This document shows positions 1 to 5,328 of a DNA stretch of 6,591 nt, in pieces. The translations under genes and the position numbers were made by a program. The notes beneath the pieces were generated by a model, which did not search any database, had not been told where the DNA came from, and was given only the letters and a program-made list of their open reading frames with translations. Source of the stretch: Limisphaerales bacterium (lineage in GTDB: Bacteria; Verrucomicrobiota; Verrucomicrobiia; Limisphaerales; UBA11358); NCBI GenBank assembly GCA_003455565.1, contig DMQW01000067.1:1-6591 (forward strand), given 5' to 3'. Numbering within the stretch: the first letter of the stretch is position 1; each line of letters starts with the position of its first letter.

Positions 1-107
1 TCCTTTTGTTCCCGCCCCGACAAGCGAAAATCATCCGCGCCGGAATTATGCCGGCCAAAGAAAGTTTGCCCGTAACATTTTTTGCCAACACAATGTCGTA
101 GTTTGCA
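1..107. other. Left-edge spacer upstream of the radical SAM gene
   Basis: No recognisable gene. All three plus-strand frames stop before or just inside the next gene (frame 1 at 73-75, frame 2 at 113-115, frame 3 at 99-101), and the short open stretches resemble no family I know, so they may or may not be the tail of an upstream gene. A small dyad, GCCGG (39-43) and CCGGC (51-55) around a 7-base loop, is visible. A weak promoter-like pair is TTGCCC (66-71), 17 bases, CACAAT (89-94), with only four of six matches in each box. There is no Shine-Dalgarno sequence before the start at 108. Confidence 0.3.
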
Positions 108-1292
108 ATGAATAACGTGGCCAATTTACCAAGTCCGAAAATCACCGAAGCTGTTTCGACGGCGGCGGCAACGCCAGATTTTTCCAAGCCCGTCGTCCGC
201 CCCAAAAAAGGCGCGTTCAAACTTTTCAAGGAAGTTCTCAATCACGGCGGGCCGGGTTATCTGCAATTCGCCATCACGAACATCTGTAATGCCGACTGCG
301 GTTTCTGCGGTTTTGCGCGCTCGAAGTTTGATTCGAAGGCGCGGCGCAGCGTAACGTTGCCGGAAGCGCGTGACGCGATTGACATCGCGGTGAAAAATCA
401 CATCGGCTACCTGCTCTTCGTCGGCGGCGAACCGATGGTGCATCGCGATTTGCGCGCCATGACGCGCTACGCGGCGGAGCGCGGGATTCACCCGATGATC
501 TGCACGAACGGCGGTTTGTGGAATGACGAAAACATGCGTGGCCTCGCCAGCGATGGTTTGACCAGCGTCATCATGTCCATTGACGCGCACGACATCACGG
601 CGCACGAAAAGAATCGCGGCCTGCCGGACGTCTGCAAAAAAATAAAAAAGGCCAACCAGTTTTTTCATTCCGTCGGCATTCAAACCACGGCGAGCATCAC
701 GGCCAGCCGGTTGATTGAAGATTACGAGAAACTGCCGGAGTTTCTCGAAACGCTCGAATTCAAAAGCTGCACGTTCAGTTATCCGCTGACCTCGCTGGCG
801 AGCAGTTATTTGAGCTTCAGCGACAGCGGCTTGGTGAATTTTAATAACCAGGAACTCATCGAACTGTTTGAAAAAATCAAGCAGATGAAAAAGAACAGCG
901 GTTTTCCGGTGGTGAACCCGACGGAATCGCTCAATGAAATGCAGCGGCATCTGCGCGGCGAAAAAGAAAAATTCGGCTGCCTCGGCGGCCACAAATATTT
1001 TTACCTCGACTGGAATCTCGATCTTTACCGGTGTCATTTCTGGGAAACGCCGATGTGCAAGGTCTATGACTGGGACGACTCCAAACTCATCCGCGACGGC
1101 TGCACGCGCTGCATGATTGACTGCTACCGCGACCCGAGCGTGCTGCAATTCGTCGCCATCAGCGCAAGCGACGCGTTCAACAATTTGAAAAAAGGCAACG
1201 TCGCCGCCGCCGCGAAAAATATTTTTGATTCGCGCAACCTGACTTCGCTCAAGGCCGTTTGGGAAGACCGCAAGTGGATTGGCGGAGTTTAA
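108..1292 (+). CDS. Radical SAM protein with C-terminal SPASM-like cysteine cluster
   Basis: A 394-residue radical SAM enzyme, expected to bind a [4Fe-4S] cluster and cleave S-adenosylmethionine in the cytoplasm; substrate unknown. The canonical CxxxCxxC motif is at Cys60, Cys64 and Cys67, followed by the SAM-binding GGEP motif (106-109) and the later TNGG and SIDA strands of the partial TIM barrel. The C-terminal part has six more cysteines (291, 309, 317, 332, 335, 339); their spacing, ending CxxCxxxC, resembles the auxiliary-cluster SPASM/Twitch type found in peptide- and protein-modifying maturases. Residues 1-40 are a low-complexity leader before the core. The start is forced: the in-frame stop at 99-101 leaves ATG 108 as the first start, with no clear ribosome binding site. 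No small peptide gene or partner enzyme is visible beside it. It lacks the sequence character of HpnH. Radical SAM assignment is firm; the SPASM label is tentative. Confidence 0.9.
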   Translation: MNNVANLPSPKITEAVSTAAATPDFSKPVVRPKKGAFKLFKEVLNHGGPGYLQFAITNICNADCGFCGFARSKFDSKARRSVTLPEARDAIDIAVKNHIGYLLFVGGEPMVHRDLRAMTRYAAERGIHPMICTNGGLWNDENMRGLASDGLTSVIMSIDAHDITAHEKNRGLPDVCKKIKKANQFFHSVGIQTTASITASRLIEDYEKLPEFLETLEFKSCTFSYPLTSLASSYLSFSDSGLVNFNNQELIELFEKIKQMKKNSGFPVVNPTESLNEMQRHLRGEKEKFGCLGGHKYFYLDWNLDLYRCHFWETPMCKVYDWDDSKLIRDGCTRCMIDCYRDPSVLQFVAISASDAFNNLKKGNVAAAAKNIFDSRNLTSLKAVWEDRKWIGGV

Positions 1293-1296
1293 TGGA

Positions 1297-2190
1297 TCAA
1301 CTTCCCATTGTGTCAACCGAAGTCATCCGGCGGATTTCCAATTCATCGTAGCGCCTTTGAATTGAAGGCAGCGTCAACGAAAAAACCAAAGTGAGAATGA
1401 CACCGGGCAGGAGCAACGCATACCAGACGGCGTAAGGCTGGTTGGACACGACGGCGACAAATCCCGCAATCGTCAGCAGAATTCCCAGCACGATGAAAAT
1501 TTTCATCGTGGTCAGGACGAAAGTGCGCGCTTTGCCTTTTGAAGCAAGCAAGCCGAGCAACGCGCCAAAGCAGCCGATGACCGAACCGCCGATGCCGCCA
1601 ATCAAAGCGATTTGTTGCGGCGACCACCAACTGCCGGTCACTCCCAAAAGTCTTATGGGACGAATATAAATCGTTCCACGTCCCGGCATATCAAGATGCG
1701 CTTCCAATTGTGTCGGCAATCCTTCAAGAGCATCGCGGGCAACTGGAAATTGGAGAGGTTTCCAATTTGATGTGACTTCAATAAATCCATATCGGTCGTT
1801 TTTTGCTCTCACATCTATTTTTCTTCCATCACTACCAAGCGCCGCTGGCGGAAGGAAACATGATAAGCTTAAGACGCTCTGTTTGGTGACATTTTCATAT
1901 TTCACCTCGCAAACGAGAAAATATGCGTTTTTGATAACCGACGGGTCTGAAATTTTCAAAATTGAAAAACTTTGCAGCGTGTCGTTGGTTTTTTCAATCT
2001 TCAAAATCGAACTTCCATTCATTGAAACCACTTCTCCGGGCAAGAATTGCTGCCGGGCCAAGCCTTTCCAATCGTAATCGCGCAGGACTTTTTGGGATTC
2101 TTGCGGAGGCGATTGCTGCGGGCTTGATTCCTGCGCCGTGGCAGTTGAAATGAGCAGCAGCAACAAGTTCAGTTGAATTAATCTTTTCAT
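1297..2190 (-). CDS. Secreted/membrane protein: signal peptide, beta-rich exodomain, three TM helices
   Basis: A 297-residue envelope protein of unknown function. Residues 1-19 form a Sec-type signal peptide (Lys-Arg, a Leu-rich core, then Ala-Thr-Ala before Gln20). Residues 20-187 look extracytoplasmic and beta-rich; the stretch PGRGTIYIRPIRLL (169-182) resembles the last strands of jelly-roll carbohydrate-binding folds, but this is only a resemblance. After a WWS turn (188-190) come three hydrophobic helices at about 192-216, 224-248 and 254-274, then a charged tail (RRYDELEIRRM). It is the second gene of an operon: its ATG overlaps the stop of the upstream HTH gene as ATGA, implying translational coupling. 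It ends 4 bases from the convergent radical SAM gene. Plausible roles are an envelope sensor or a target of the coupled regulator; neither is shown by the sequence. Confidence 0.85.
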   Translation of the reverse strand: MKRLIQLNLLLLLISTATAQESSPQQSPPQESQKVLRDYDWKGLARQQFLPGEVVSMNGSSILKIEKTNDTLQSFSILKISDPSVIKNAYFLVCEVKYENVTKQSVLSLSCFLPPAALGSDGRKIDVRAKNDRYGFIEVTSNWKPLQFPVARDALEGLPTQLEAHLDMPGRGTIYIRPIRLLGVTGSWWSPQQIALIGGIGGSVIGCFGALLGLLASKGKARTFVLTTMKIFIVLGILLTIAGFVAVVSNQPYAVWYALLLPGVILTLVFSLTLPSIQRRYDELEIRRMTSVDTMGS

Positions 2191-2492
2191 TTTGTTCCTT
2201 TTTTTTGGTTTTGATAGGCGGTTAGAAGTTTTTTGAAAACCTGCGAGTCCAGCTTGCCGTCGGCGAAATGCGCGCGGAGCTGGCGCTCGAAATCGTCGTC
2301 AATTTTCTGGCTGTCGAGGATTTTGATTTTTTCAATCAGCCGGTCGAGGCGCAGCCGGAGCGTCGGGTAGGAAACATTGTAGGCTTCGGCCAAATCCTTG
2401 AGCGAACCGGAAAACAGGATGAACCGTTTGACAAAGGCCAAATCTTCGTCCTCAAGAAAAGACATCCAGTGTTTTTTGTCAAAATCGCTCAT
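2187..2492 (-). CDS. DUF2089-like helix-turn-helix regulator without zinc ribbon
   Basis: A 101-residue probable DNA-binding protein. Residues about 17-56 contain a helix-turn-helix with the signature GSLKDLAEAYNVSYPTLRLR followed by a second basic helix (LDRLIEKIK). This matches the C-terminal half of DUF2089 proteins, whose typical text is a 'G-N-L-K-E' helix followed by 'I-S-Y-P-T-V-R'. Usual DUF2089 proteins begin with a cysteine-rich zinc ribbon; this one has no cysteine at all and starts almost at the HTH. A C-terminal helical segment (65-97) could mediate oligomerisation. It is first in a two-gene operon with the membrane protein gene downstream, which it overlaps by ATGA. Three AT-rich repeats surround its promoter, so autoregulation is likely. 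The start ATG at 2492 is preceded by AT-rich sequence with no Shine-Dalgarno motif. Confidence 0.8.
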   Translation of the reverse strand: MSDFDKKHWMSFLEDEDLAFVKRFILFSGSLKDLAEAYNVSYPTLRLRLDRLIEKIKILDSQKIDDDFERQLRAHFADGKLDSQVFKKLLTAYQNQKKGTK

Positions 2493-2562
2493 TTAATAAA
2501 ATTGAATTGTTCTTTCGTTTTATACAACTTAATAAAATTAAAGTCAACATCGATTTTATTAA
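2493..2562. repeat. Three AT-rich repeats, candidate operators
   Basis: TTAATAAAATT occurs at 2493-2503 and 2529-2539, and its first ten bases recur inverted at 2553-2562 (ATTTTATTAA). The middle copy is part of a perfect dyad, TTAAT-AAA-ATTAA (2529-2541), filling the spacer between the -35 and -10 boxes. The third copy lies five bases upstream of the -35 box, and the first abuts the start codon of the HTH gene. This is the arrangement expected of operator sites for a repressor acting on its own promoter. Because the region is AT-rich, chance recurrence is not excluded, but placement relative to the promoter argues for function. Confidence 0.55.
2519..2547 (-). promoter_or_regulatory. Sigma70-type promoter of the HTH-membrane operon
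   Basis: Read on the minus strand, the -35 box TTGACT (2547-2542) is followed by a 17-base spacer (2541-2525) and the -10 box TATAAA (2524-2519). Each box matches the consensus at five of six positions with the optimal spacing. The predicted transcript starts near 2512, giving an untranslated leader of about 20 bases before the ATG at 2492. Confidence 0.75.
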
Positions 2563-2601
2563 AATATGCAAATTTCTTTCGCCTCTGCCAAAAATTCCCT
2601 C

Positions 2602-2629
2602 TTGTCATCCAGCGAAACCGTGATAGTTT
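2602..2629 (+). promoter_or_regulatory. Possible rpmE promoter with extended -10
   Basis: TTGTCA (2602-2607) is followed after 16 bases by TAGTTT (2624-2629), with TGA directly before the -10, giving an extended TGn element. The predicted start near 2636 leaves a leader of only about 7 bases before the rpmE ATG. The -10 hexamer is poor, so the call is tentative. It would run divergently from the HTH operon promoter. Confidence 0.3.
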
Positions 2630-2642
2630 TACCGTCCTTTTT

Positions 2643-2888
2643 ATGAAGACGGACATCCATCCGAAATACAATGACGCGGAAATCCGTTGCGCCTGCGGCA
2701 ACGTGATCAAGACCCGCTCGACCCGTTCCACCATCATCGTGGGCATCTGCAACGCGTGCCATCCGTTTTATACCGGCACGCAAAAATTTGTGGATACCGC
2801 CGGGCGCGTGGACAAATTCCAGCAGCGCGCCGCCAAAACTCTGGCCGCCAAGGAGGCGTTCGACGCCAAGAAGAAAAAGAAGAAATAG
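2643..2888 (+). CDS. rpmE: Ribosomal protein L31 (zinc-binding type)
   Basis: An 81-residue 50S ribosomal protein bL31, which sits at the central protuberance and contributes to bridges with the small subunit. It opens MKTDIHPKY, the family hallmark, and has the zinc-ribbon cysteines Cys16, Cys18, Cys36 and Cys39, so it is the C+ (zinc-containing) form rather than the zinc-independent paralogue. The family motif HPFYTG is at 40-45, followed by GRVDKFQQR at 54-62. The tail extends past the usual end with a basic run of six lysines (76-81). The reading frame is open for several hundred bases upstream, but the family N-terminus fixes the start at 2643. No Shine-Dalgarno motif is visible. prfA follows in the same direction, a pairing seen in many bacteria, here separated by 140 bases of hairpins. 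Confidence 0.96.
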   Translation: MKTDIHPKYNDAEIRCACGNVIKTRSTRSTIIVGICNACHPFYTGTQKFVDTAGRVDKFQQRAAKTLAAKEAFDAKKKKKK

Positions 2889-2901
2889 CTTTTTACCGCC
2901 T

Positions 2902-2950
2902 ACCGCCCGCAGCACCGGAAATTTTCGGAGTTGCGGGCGGTTGTATTTTT
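2902..2950 (+). terminator. Rho-independent-like terminator after rpmE
   Basis: ACCGCCCGCA (2902-2911) pairs perfectly with TGCGGGCGGT (2932-2941), a 10-bp GC-rich stem. The 20-base loop contains a further CCG/CGG pair around an AT core. The stem is followed by TGTATTTTT (2942-2950). It begins 13 bases after the rpmE stop, so at least part of rpmE transcription probably ends here. The T-run is interrupted, which may make it leaky. Confidence 0.6.
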
Positions 2951-2951
2951 G

Positions 2952-3021
2952 CGTAGCTGCGCCTCGGAAGAGCGCAGCTATTTGAATGACTTCAGCCGCG
3001 CTCTTCCGAGACGCGGCTACG
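2952..3021. repeat. Inverted pair of REP-like palindromes
   Basis: Two palindromes lie head to head. Copy 1 has arms TAGCTGCGC (2954-2962) and GCGCAGCTA (2972-2980); copy 2 has arms AGCCGCG (2994-3000) and CGCGGCT (3012-3018). Their loops are CTCGGAAGAG-like and its complement. Aligned as an inverted repeat, 2952-2979 matches the complement of 2994-3021 at 25 of 28 positions. The transcript could fold as two small hairpins or one long one. The arrangement resembles bacterial REP/BIME elements. The right edge is only 7 bases from the prfA start codon. Confidence 0.7.
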
Positions 3022-3028
3022 ATGAAAA

Positions 3029-4102
3029 ATGGACTTAAAACCGCACATCGAAAAATTTCGCAGCCGCTTTACGGAGCTTGAAGCTTTGCTGAGCGATCCG
3101 AAGGCTTTTGACAATCCGCAGCGCGCGCAGGAGTTGTCCCGCGAATACGCGCGGCTCAAGGAGCTGGTGGCCACCGGCGAGGCGTATTTGAAAACGCTGG
3201 CCGAACTGGCCGGCAACCGTGCGCTGCTGGAATCTGGCGATGCCGAATTCGTCGCGCTGGCGAAGGAAGAAATCGCGCGGCTCGAAATCGCGGAACAAAA
3301 ACTGGGCAAACAGGTCCAGTTCGGGCTCGTGCCACCGAACCCGACCGATTCGCGCAACACGATTGTGGAAATTCGCGCGGGCGCGGGCGGTTCAGAATCC
3401 GCGCTGTTCGCCGCCGATTTGTTTCGGATGTATTCGCGCTACTGCGAAGCGCACGGTTGGAAGGCCGAGACGCTCGATTCCAGTCCGTCCGACCTCGGCG
3501 GTTTCAAGGAGATTATTTTTCAGGTCAGCGGGCAGGATGTTTTCAAGCGGCTGAAATACGAGAGCGGCGTTCACCGCGTTCAGCGCGTTCCCGCGACCGA
3601 GGCGCAGGGGAGAATTCACACCAGCACCACCACGGTCGCCGTGCTGCCCGAAGCCGAGGAGGTGGACATCGAAATCAAGCCCGACGAAATTGAGATCAAC
3701 TGCTGCCGTGCTTCTGGCAAAGGCGGCCAGGGTGTCAACACGACGGATTCCGCCGTTCAAATCATTCACAAGCCAACCGGATTGATCGTGCGTTGCGCCG
3801 ACGAACGTTCGCAGCAAAAGAACCGGCTTACGGCCATGACGGTTTTGCGCTCGCGTTTGCTCGAACGAAAAATTGCTGATGAAAACGCCAAATACGCCGC
3901 CCAGCGCAAGGACCAGGTCGGCACCGGCGACCGCAGTGAAAAAATCCGCACCTATAATTTTCCGCAGAACCGCGTCACCGATCATCGCTTGGAAGTGACG
4001 CTCTATAATCTCGCCAACTTCATTGACGGCGATCTGGATGAGATGCTGGAACTGCTGATGAACCACGACCTGGAAGAAAGACTGGCGGAGGTAAAATTGT
4101 AA
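3029..4102 (+). CDS. prfA: Peptide chain release factor 1
   Basis: A 357-residue class I release factor, the usual RF1 length, that recognises UAA and UAG at the ribosomal A site and triggers peptidyl-tRNA hydrolysis. The N-terminal helical domain (1-105) is followed by RAGAGGSESALFA (116-128), the start of the codon-recognition domain. The anticodon-mimicking tripeptide Pro-Ala-Thr is at 188-190 within HRVQRVPATE, which marks RF1 rather than RF2 (Ser-Pro-Phe). The catalytic GGQ is at 232-234 within SGKGGQGVNTTDSA; Gln234 is normally methylated by PrmC. The C-terminal motif RTYNFPQNRVTDHR (307-320) is typical. prmC, often the next gene, is absent; a HAD phosphatase follows instead. The start ATG at 3029 gives the normal family N-terminus but has no Shine-Dalgarno motif, because the REP-like palindrome occupies the leader. 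No separate promoter is evident. Confidence 0.97.
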   Translation: MDLKPHIEKFRSRFTELEALLSDPKAFDNPQRAQELSREYARLKELVATGEAYLKTLAELAGNRALLESGDAEFVALAKEEIARLEIAEQKLGKQVQFGLVPPNPTDSRNTIVEIRAGAGGSESALFAADLFRMYSRYCEAHGWKAETLDSSPSDLGGFKEIIFQVSGQDVFKRLKYESGVHRVQRVPATEAQGRIHTSTTTVAVLPEAEEVDIEIKPDEIEINCCRASGKGGQGVNTTDSAVQIIHKPTGLIVRCADERSQQKNRLTAMTVLRSRLLERKIADENAKYAAQRKDQVGTGDRSEKIRTYNFPQNRVTDHRLEVTLYNLANFIDGDLDEMLELLMNHDLEERLAEVKL

Positions 4103-4109
4103 TTTCCGT

Positions 4110-4180
4110 TCGTAATCCTAATCGTAATCATACTCTTAACCGGGTTTGGAGATTACGATTACGAGTAAGATTAAGATTAT
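4110..4180. repeat. Two inverted arrays of degenerate hexamers
   Basis: The spacer between prfA and the HAD gene is built of six-base units. On the left are GTAATC, CTAATC, GTAATC, ATACTC and TTAACC-like units (4112-4141). After a short loop come GATTAC, GATTAC, GAGTAA, GATTAA and GATTAT (4151-4180), in inverted orientation. TAATCGTAATC (4119-4129) pairs perfectly with GATTACGATTA (4151-4161), and the pairing extends imperfectly to 17 of 20 over 4110-4129 and 4151-4170. The last unit includes the first two bases of the HAD ATG. No promoter or ribosome binding site can be seen in it. Confidence 0.65.
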
Positions 4181-4748
4181 GACTGATATCAAAGGACTCA
4201 TCTTCGACTGCGACGGCACTCTGGCCGACACCATGCCCATGCACTGGCGCGCGTGGCAGATGATCACGCAACGCCACGAACTGCATTTTCCCGAAGACCG
4301 TTTTTATTCGCTCGGCGGCGTGCCGTCGCGCGACATTTTGAAAATGCTCGCGGAGGAACAAGGCCGTTCACTCGACCACATCGCCGTCGCGCACGAAAAA
4401 GAGGAAGTATATCTGCCGCTGATGATGCAGGTCGAACCAATTCACGCCGTCGTGGAAATTGCCAAGGCGAACTTCGGAAAAATTCCGATGGCCGTCGCGT
4501 CGGGCGGCACGCTGCCGATCATCATTGGTGTTCTCGAACATCTAAAAATCCGCCATCTGTTTGACGCCGTCGTCACCAGCGAAATGGTGAAGAACCAAAA
4601 ACCGGCACCGGACATTTTTCTCGAAGCGGCGCGGCGCATCGGCGTTGACCCGAAATTCTGCCGTGCCTACGAAGACACCGATCTGGGCATGCAGGCCATC
4701 CGCGCCGCCGGCATGGCCGCCGTGGACGTGCGGAAAATGCGCGATTGA
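4179..4748 (+). CDS. HAD-superfamily phosphatase, YqaB/beta-phosphoglucomutase-like
   Basis: A 189-residue cytoplasmic HAD hydrolase, probably acting on a small sugar phosphate. All four HAD motifs are intact: motif I DCDGTLAD with nucleophile Asp10 and acid/base Asp12, motif II Ser108 in AVASGG, motif III Lys141 in KPAPD, and motif IV EDTDLG (165-170) for magnesium. The helical cap lies between motifs I and II (about 18-85). Phrases such as FDAVVTSEMVKNQKPAPD and IRAAGMAAVDVR closely resemble E. coli YqaB, a fructose-1-phosphate phosphatase, and the length matches. Beta-phosphoglucomutase activity cannot be excluded from sequence alone. The start chosen is ATG 4179; a TTG at 4146 would add 11 residues encoded by the hexamer repeat, which look non-native. 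It follows prfA by 76 bases and ends 4 bases from the convergent toxin gene. Confidence 0.9.
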   Translation: MTDIKGLIFDCDGTLADTMPMHWRAWQMITQRHELHFPEDRFYSLGGVPSRDILKMLAEEQGRSLDHIAVAHEKEEVYLPLMMQVEPIHAVVEIAKANFGKIPMAVASGGTLPIIIGVLEHLKIRHLFDAVVTSEMVKNQKPAPDIFLEAARRIGVDPKFCRAYEDTDLGMQAIRAAGMAAVDVRKMRD

Positions 4749-4752
4749 AATT

Positions 4753-5055
4753 TTAGCCGCGCCACGAAAGTTCTTTCCGAATCCAATTCGGATCGCGCCG
4801 CAAGTCCAGCACGGCGAACACCTGGGTTTCCGTTTGGGTATCGCGGTAGTAAATGCCGAACGGGAACCGGTGTGCCAGCATCCGGTAAAATCCAAAGTGC
4901 CGGGAATGAATTCCGTGGTAAAGCGCGAGGCTTGCAATGTCTGTCACCAGCGAATCCGCGCAGTATTCACCAATGCCTTGTTCCTGCTCGTCGTAAAATT
5001 CCCGCGCCTGTTCGATGTCTTCGGCGGCTTCGGCCAGAACGACCACGGTTCTCAT
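4753..5055 (-). CDS. RelE/ParE-family toxin
   Basis: A 100-residue type II toxin of the RelE/ParE superfamily. The family pattern is clear: an N-terminal strand, then two helices (AAEDIEQAREFYDEQEQGIG, about 10-29), then the central beta strands with FGFYRMLAHRFPFGIYYR (54-71), and the final strand plus tail VFAVLDLRRDPNWIRKEL (79-96). Arg62-63-type basic residues and the closing Arg-Arg-Asp-Pro are typical of this subgroup. Whether it cleaves mRNA like RelE or poisons gyrase like ParE cannot be read from the sequence. It is the second gene of the module: its ATG overlaps the antitoxin stop as ATGA, so its translation is coupled to and limited by the antitoxin. It appears intact. It converges on the HAD gene with 4 bases between the stops. 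Confidence 0.85.
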   Translation of the reverse strand: MRTVVVLAEAAEDIEQAREFYDEQEQGIGEYCADSLVTDIASLALYHGIHSRHFGFYRMLAHRFPFGIYYRDTQTETQVFAVLDLRRDPNWIRKELSWRG

Positions 5056-5270
5056 GTGCTGCGTCTGGCGAGCCGCTTTTTGAGCTGGGCGACGGTGAGA
5101 AATTCACCTTTGCCGGCTTCAACTTTGGCCAGACGGCTGGCGAGGATTTTTTTGTGCCAGCCGGGCGACTCCACTTTTTCCGGCTCGCCGGCCATCGAGC
5201 GCCAGAGCAGTTCCATCGCCTGCACCTTTTCCGTGCGGCTCATGCGTTCGATTTCCACAGCCTCAATCAT
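5052..5270 (-). CDS. Addiction-module antitoxin (TIGR02574/Unstab_antitox type)
   Basis: A 72-residue antitoxin partner of the RelE/ParE-like toxin. The sequence MSRTEKVQAMELLWRSM (10-26) followed by SPGWHKKILASRLAKVEAG (35-53) and a final LTVAQLKKRL (58-67) is the standard text of the short helical antidote family known as putative addiction module component. The N-terminal part normally binds DNA or dimerises and the helical C-terminal part wraps the toxin. The reading frame is open to 5336, but the family N-terminus begins near the ATG at 5270; the ATG ten codons further in is an alternative. Gene order (antitoxin first) and the ATGA overlap with the toxin are typical. A good promoter sits immediately upstream. 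Confidence 0.85.
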   Translation of the reverse strand: MIEAVEIERMSRTEKVQAMELLWRSMAGEPEKVESPGWHKKILASRLAKVEAGKGEFLTVAQLKKRLARRST

Positions 5271-5276
5271 GGCGGG

Positions 5277-5305
5277 AAAATAACTCCGTTGACAATGGGC
5301 GGCAA
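5277..5305 (-). promoter_or_regulatory. Toxin-antitoxin promoter, probably leaderless, with spacer dyad
   Basis: On the minus strand, TTGCCG (5305-5300) is followed by a 17-base spacer and TATTTT (5282-5277). Only six bases separate the -10 box from the antitoxin ATG at 5270, so transcription would start at or next to the start codon. In the spacer lies an imperfect dyad, CCGTTG-A-CAATGG (5286-5298), with arms differing at one pair, a candidate operator for the antitoxin or the complex. Confidence 0.4.
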
Positions 5306-5328
5306 GCGGCTTTCGCACGCGGGCAGCC

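Noticed and set aside
66..94. Promoter for the radical SAM gene (TTGCCC, 17 bases, CACAAT)
   Set aside because: Only four of six matches in each box; too weak to list as a separate feature.
126..1316. A 396-codon open frame antisense to the radical SAM gene
   Set aside because: It mirrors the codon structure of a firmly identified gene on the other strand and its protein has no recognisable motif.
2268..2642. Upstream extension of the rpmE reading frame
   Set aside because: It crosses the HTH gene on the other strand and its promoter; the L31 N-terminus MKTDIHPKY fixes the start at 2643.
3722..3736. GGQ followed by Gly instead of His in RF1
   Set aside because: The residue after GGQ varies among bacterial RF1 proteins; from memory Thermus RF1 also has Gly there. 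The catalytic GGQ itself is intact.
4146..4178. TTG start extending the HAD protein by 11 residues
   Set aside because: The added residues are encoded by the hexamer repeat and precede the normal HAD N-terminus; the ATG at 4179 is better.
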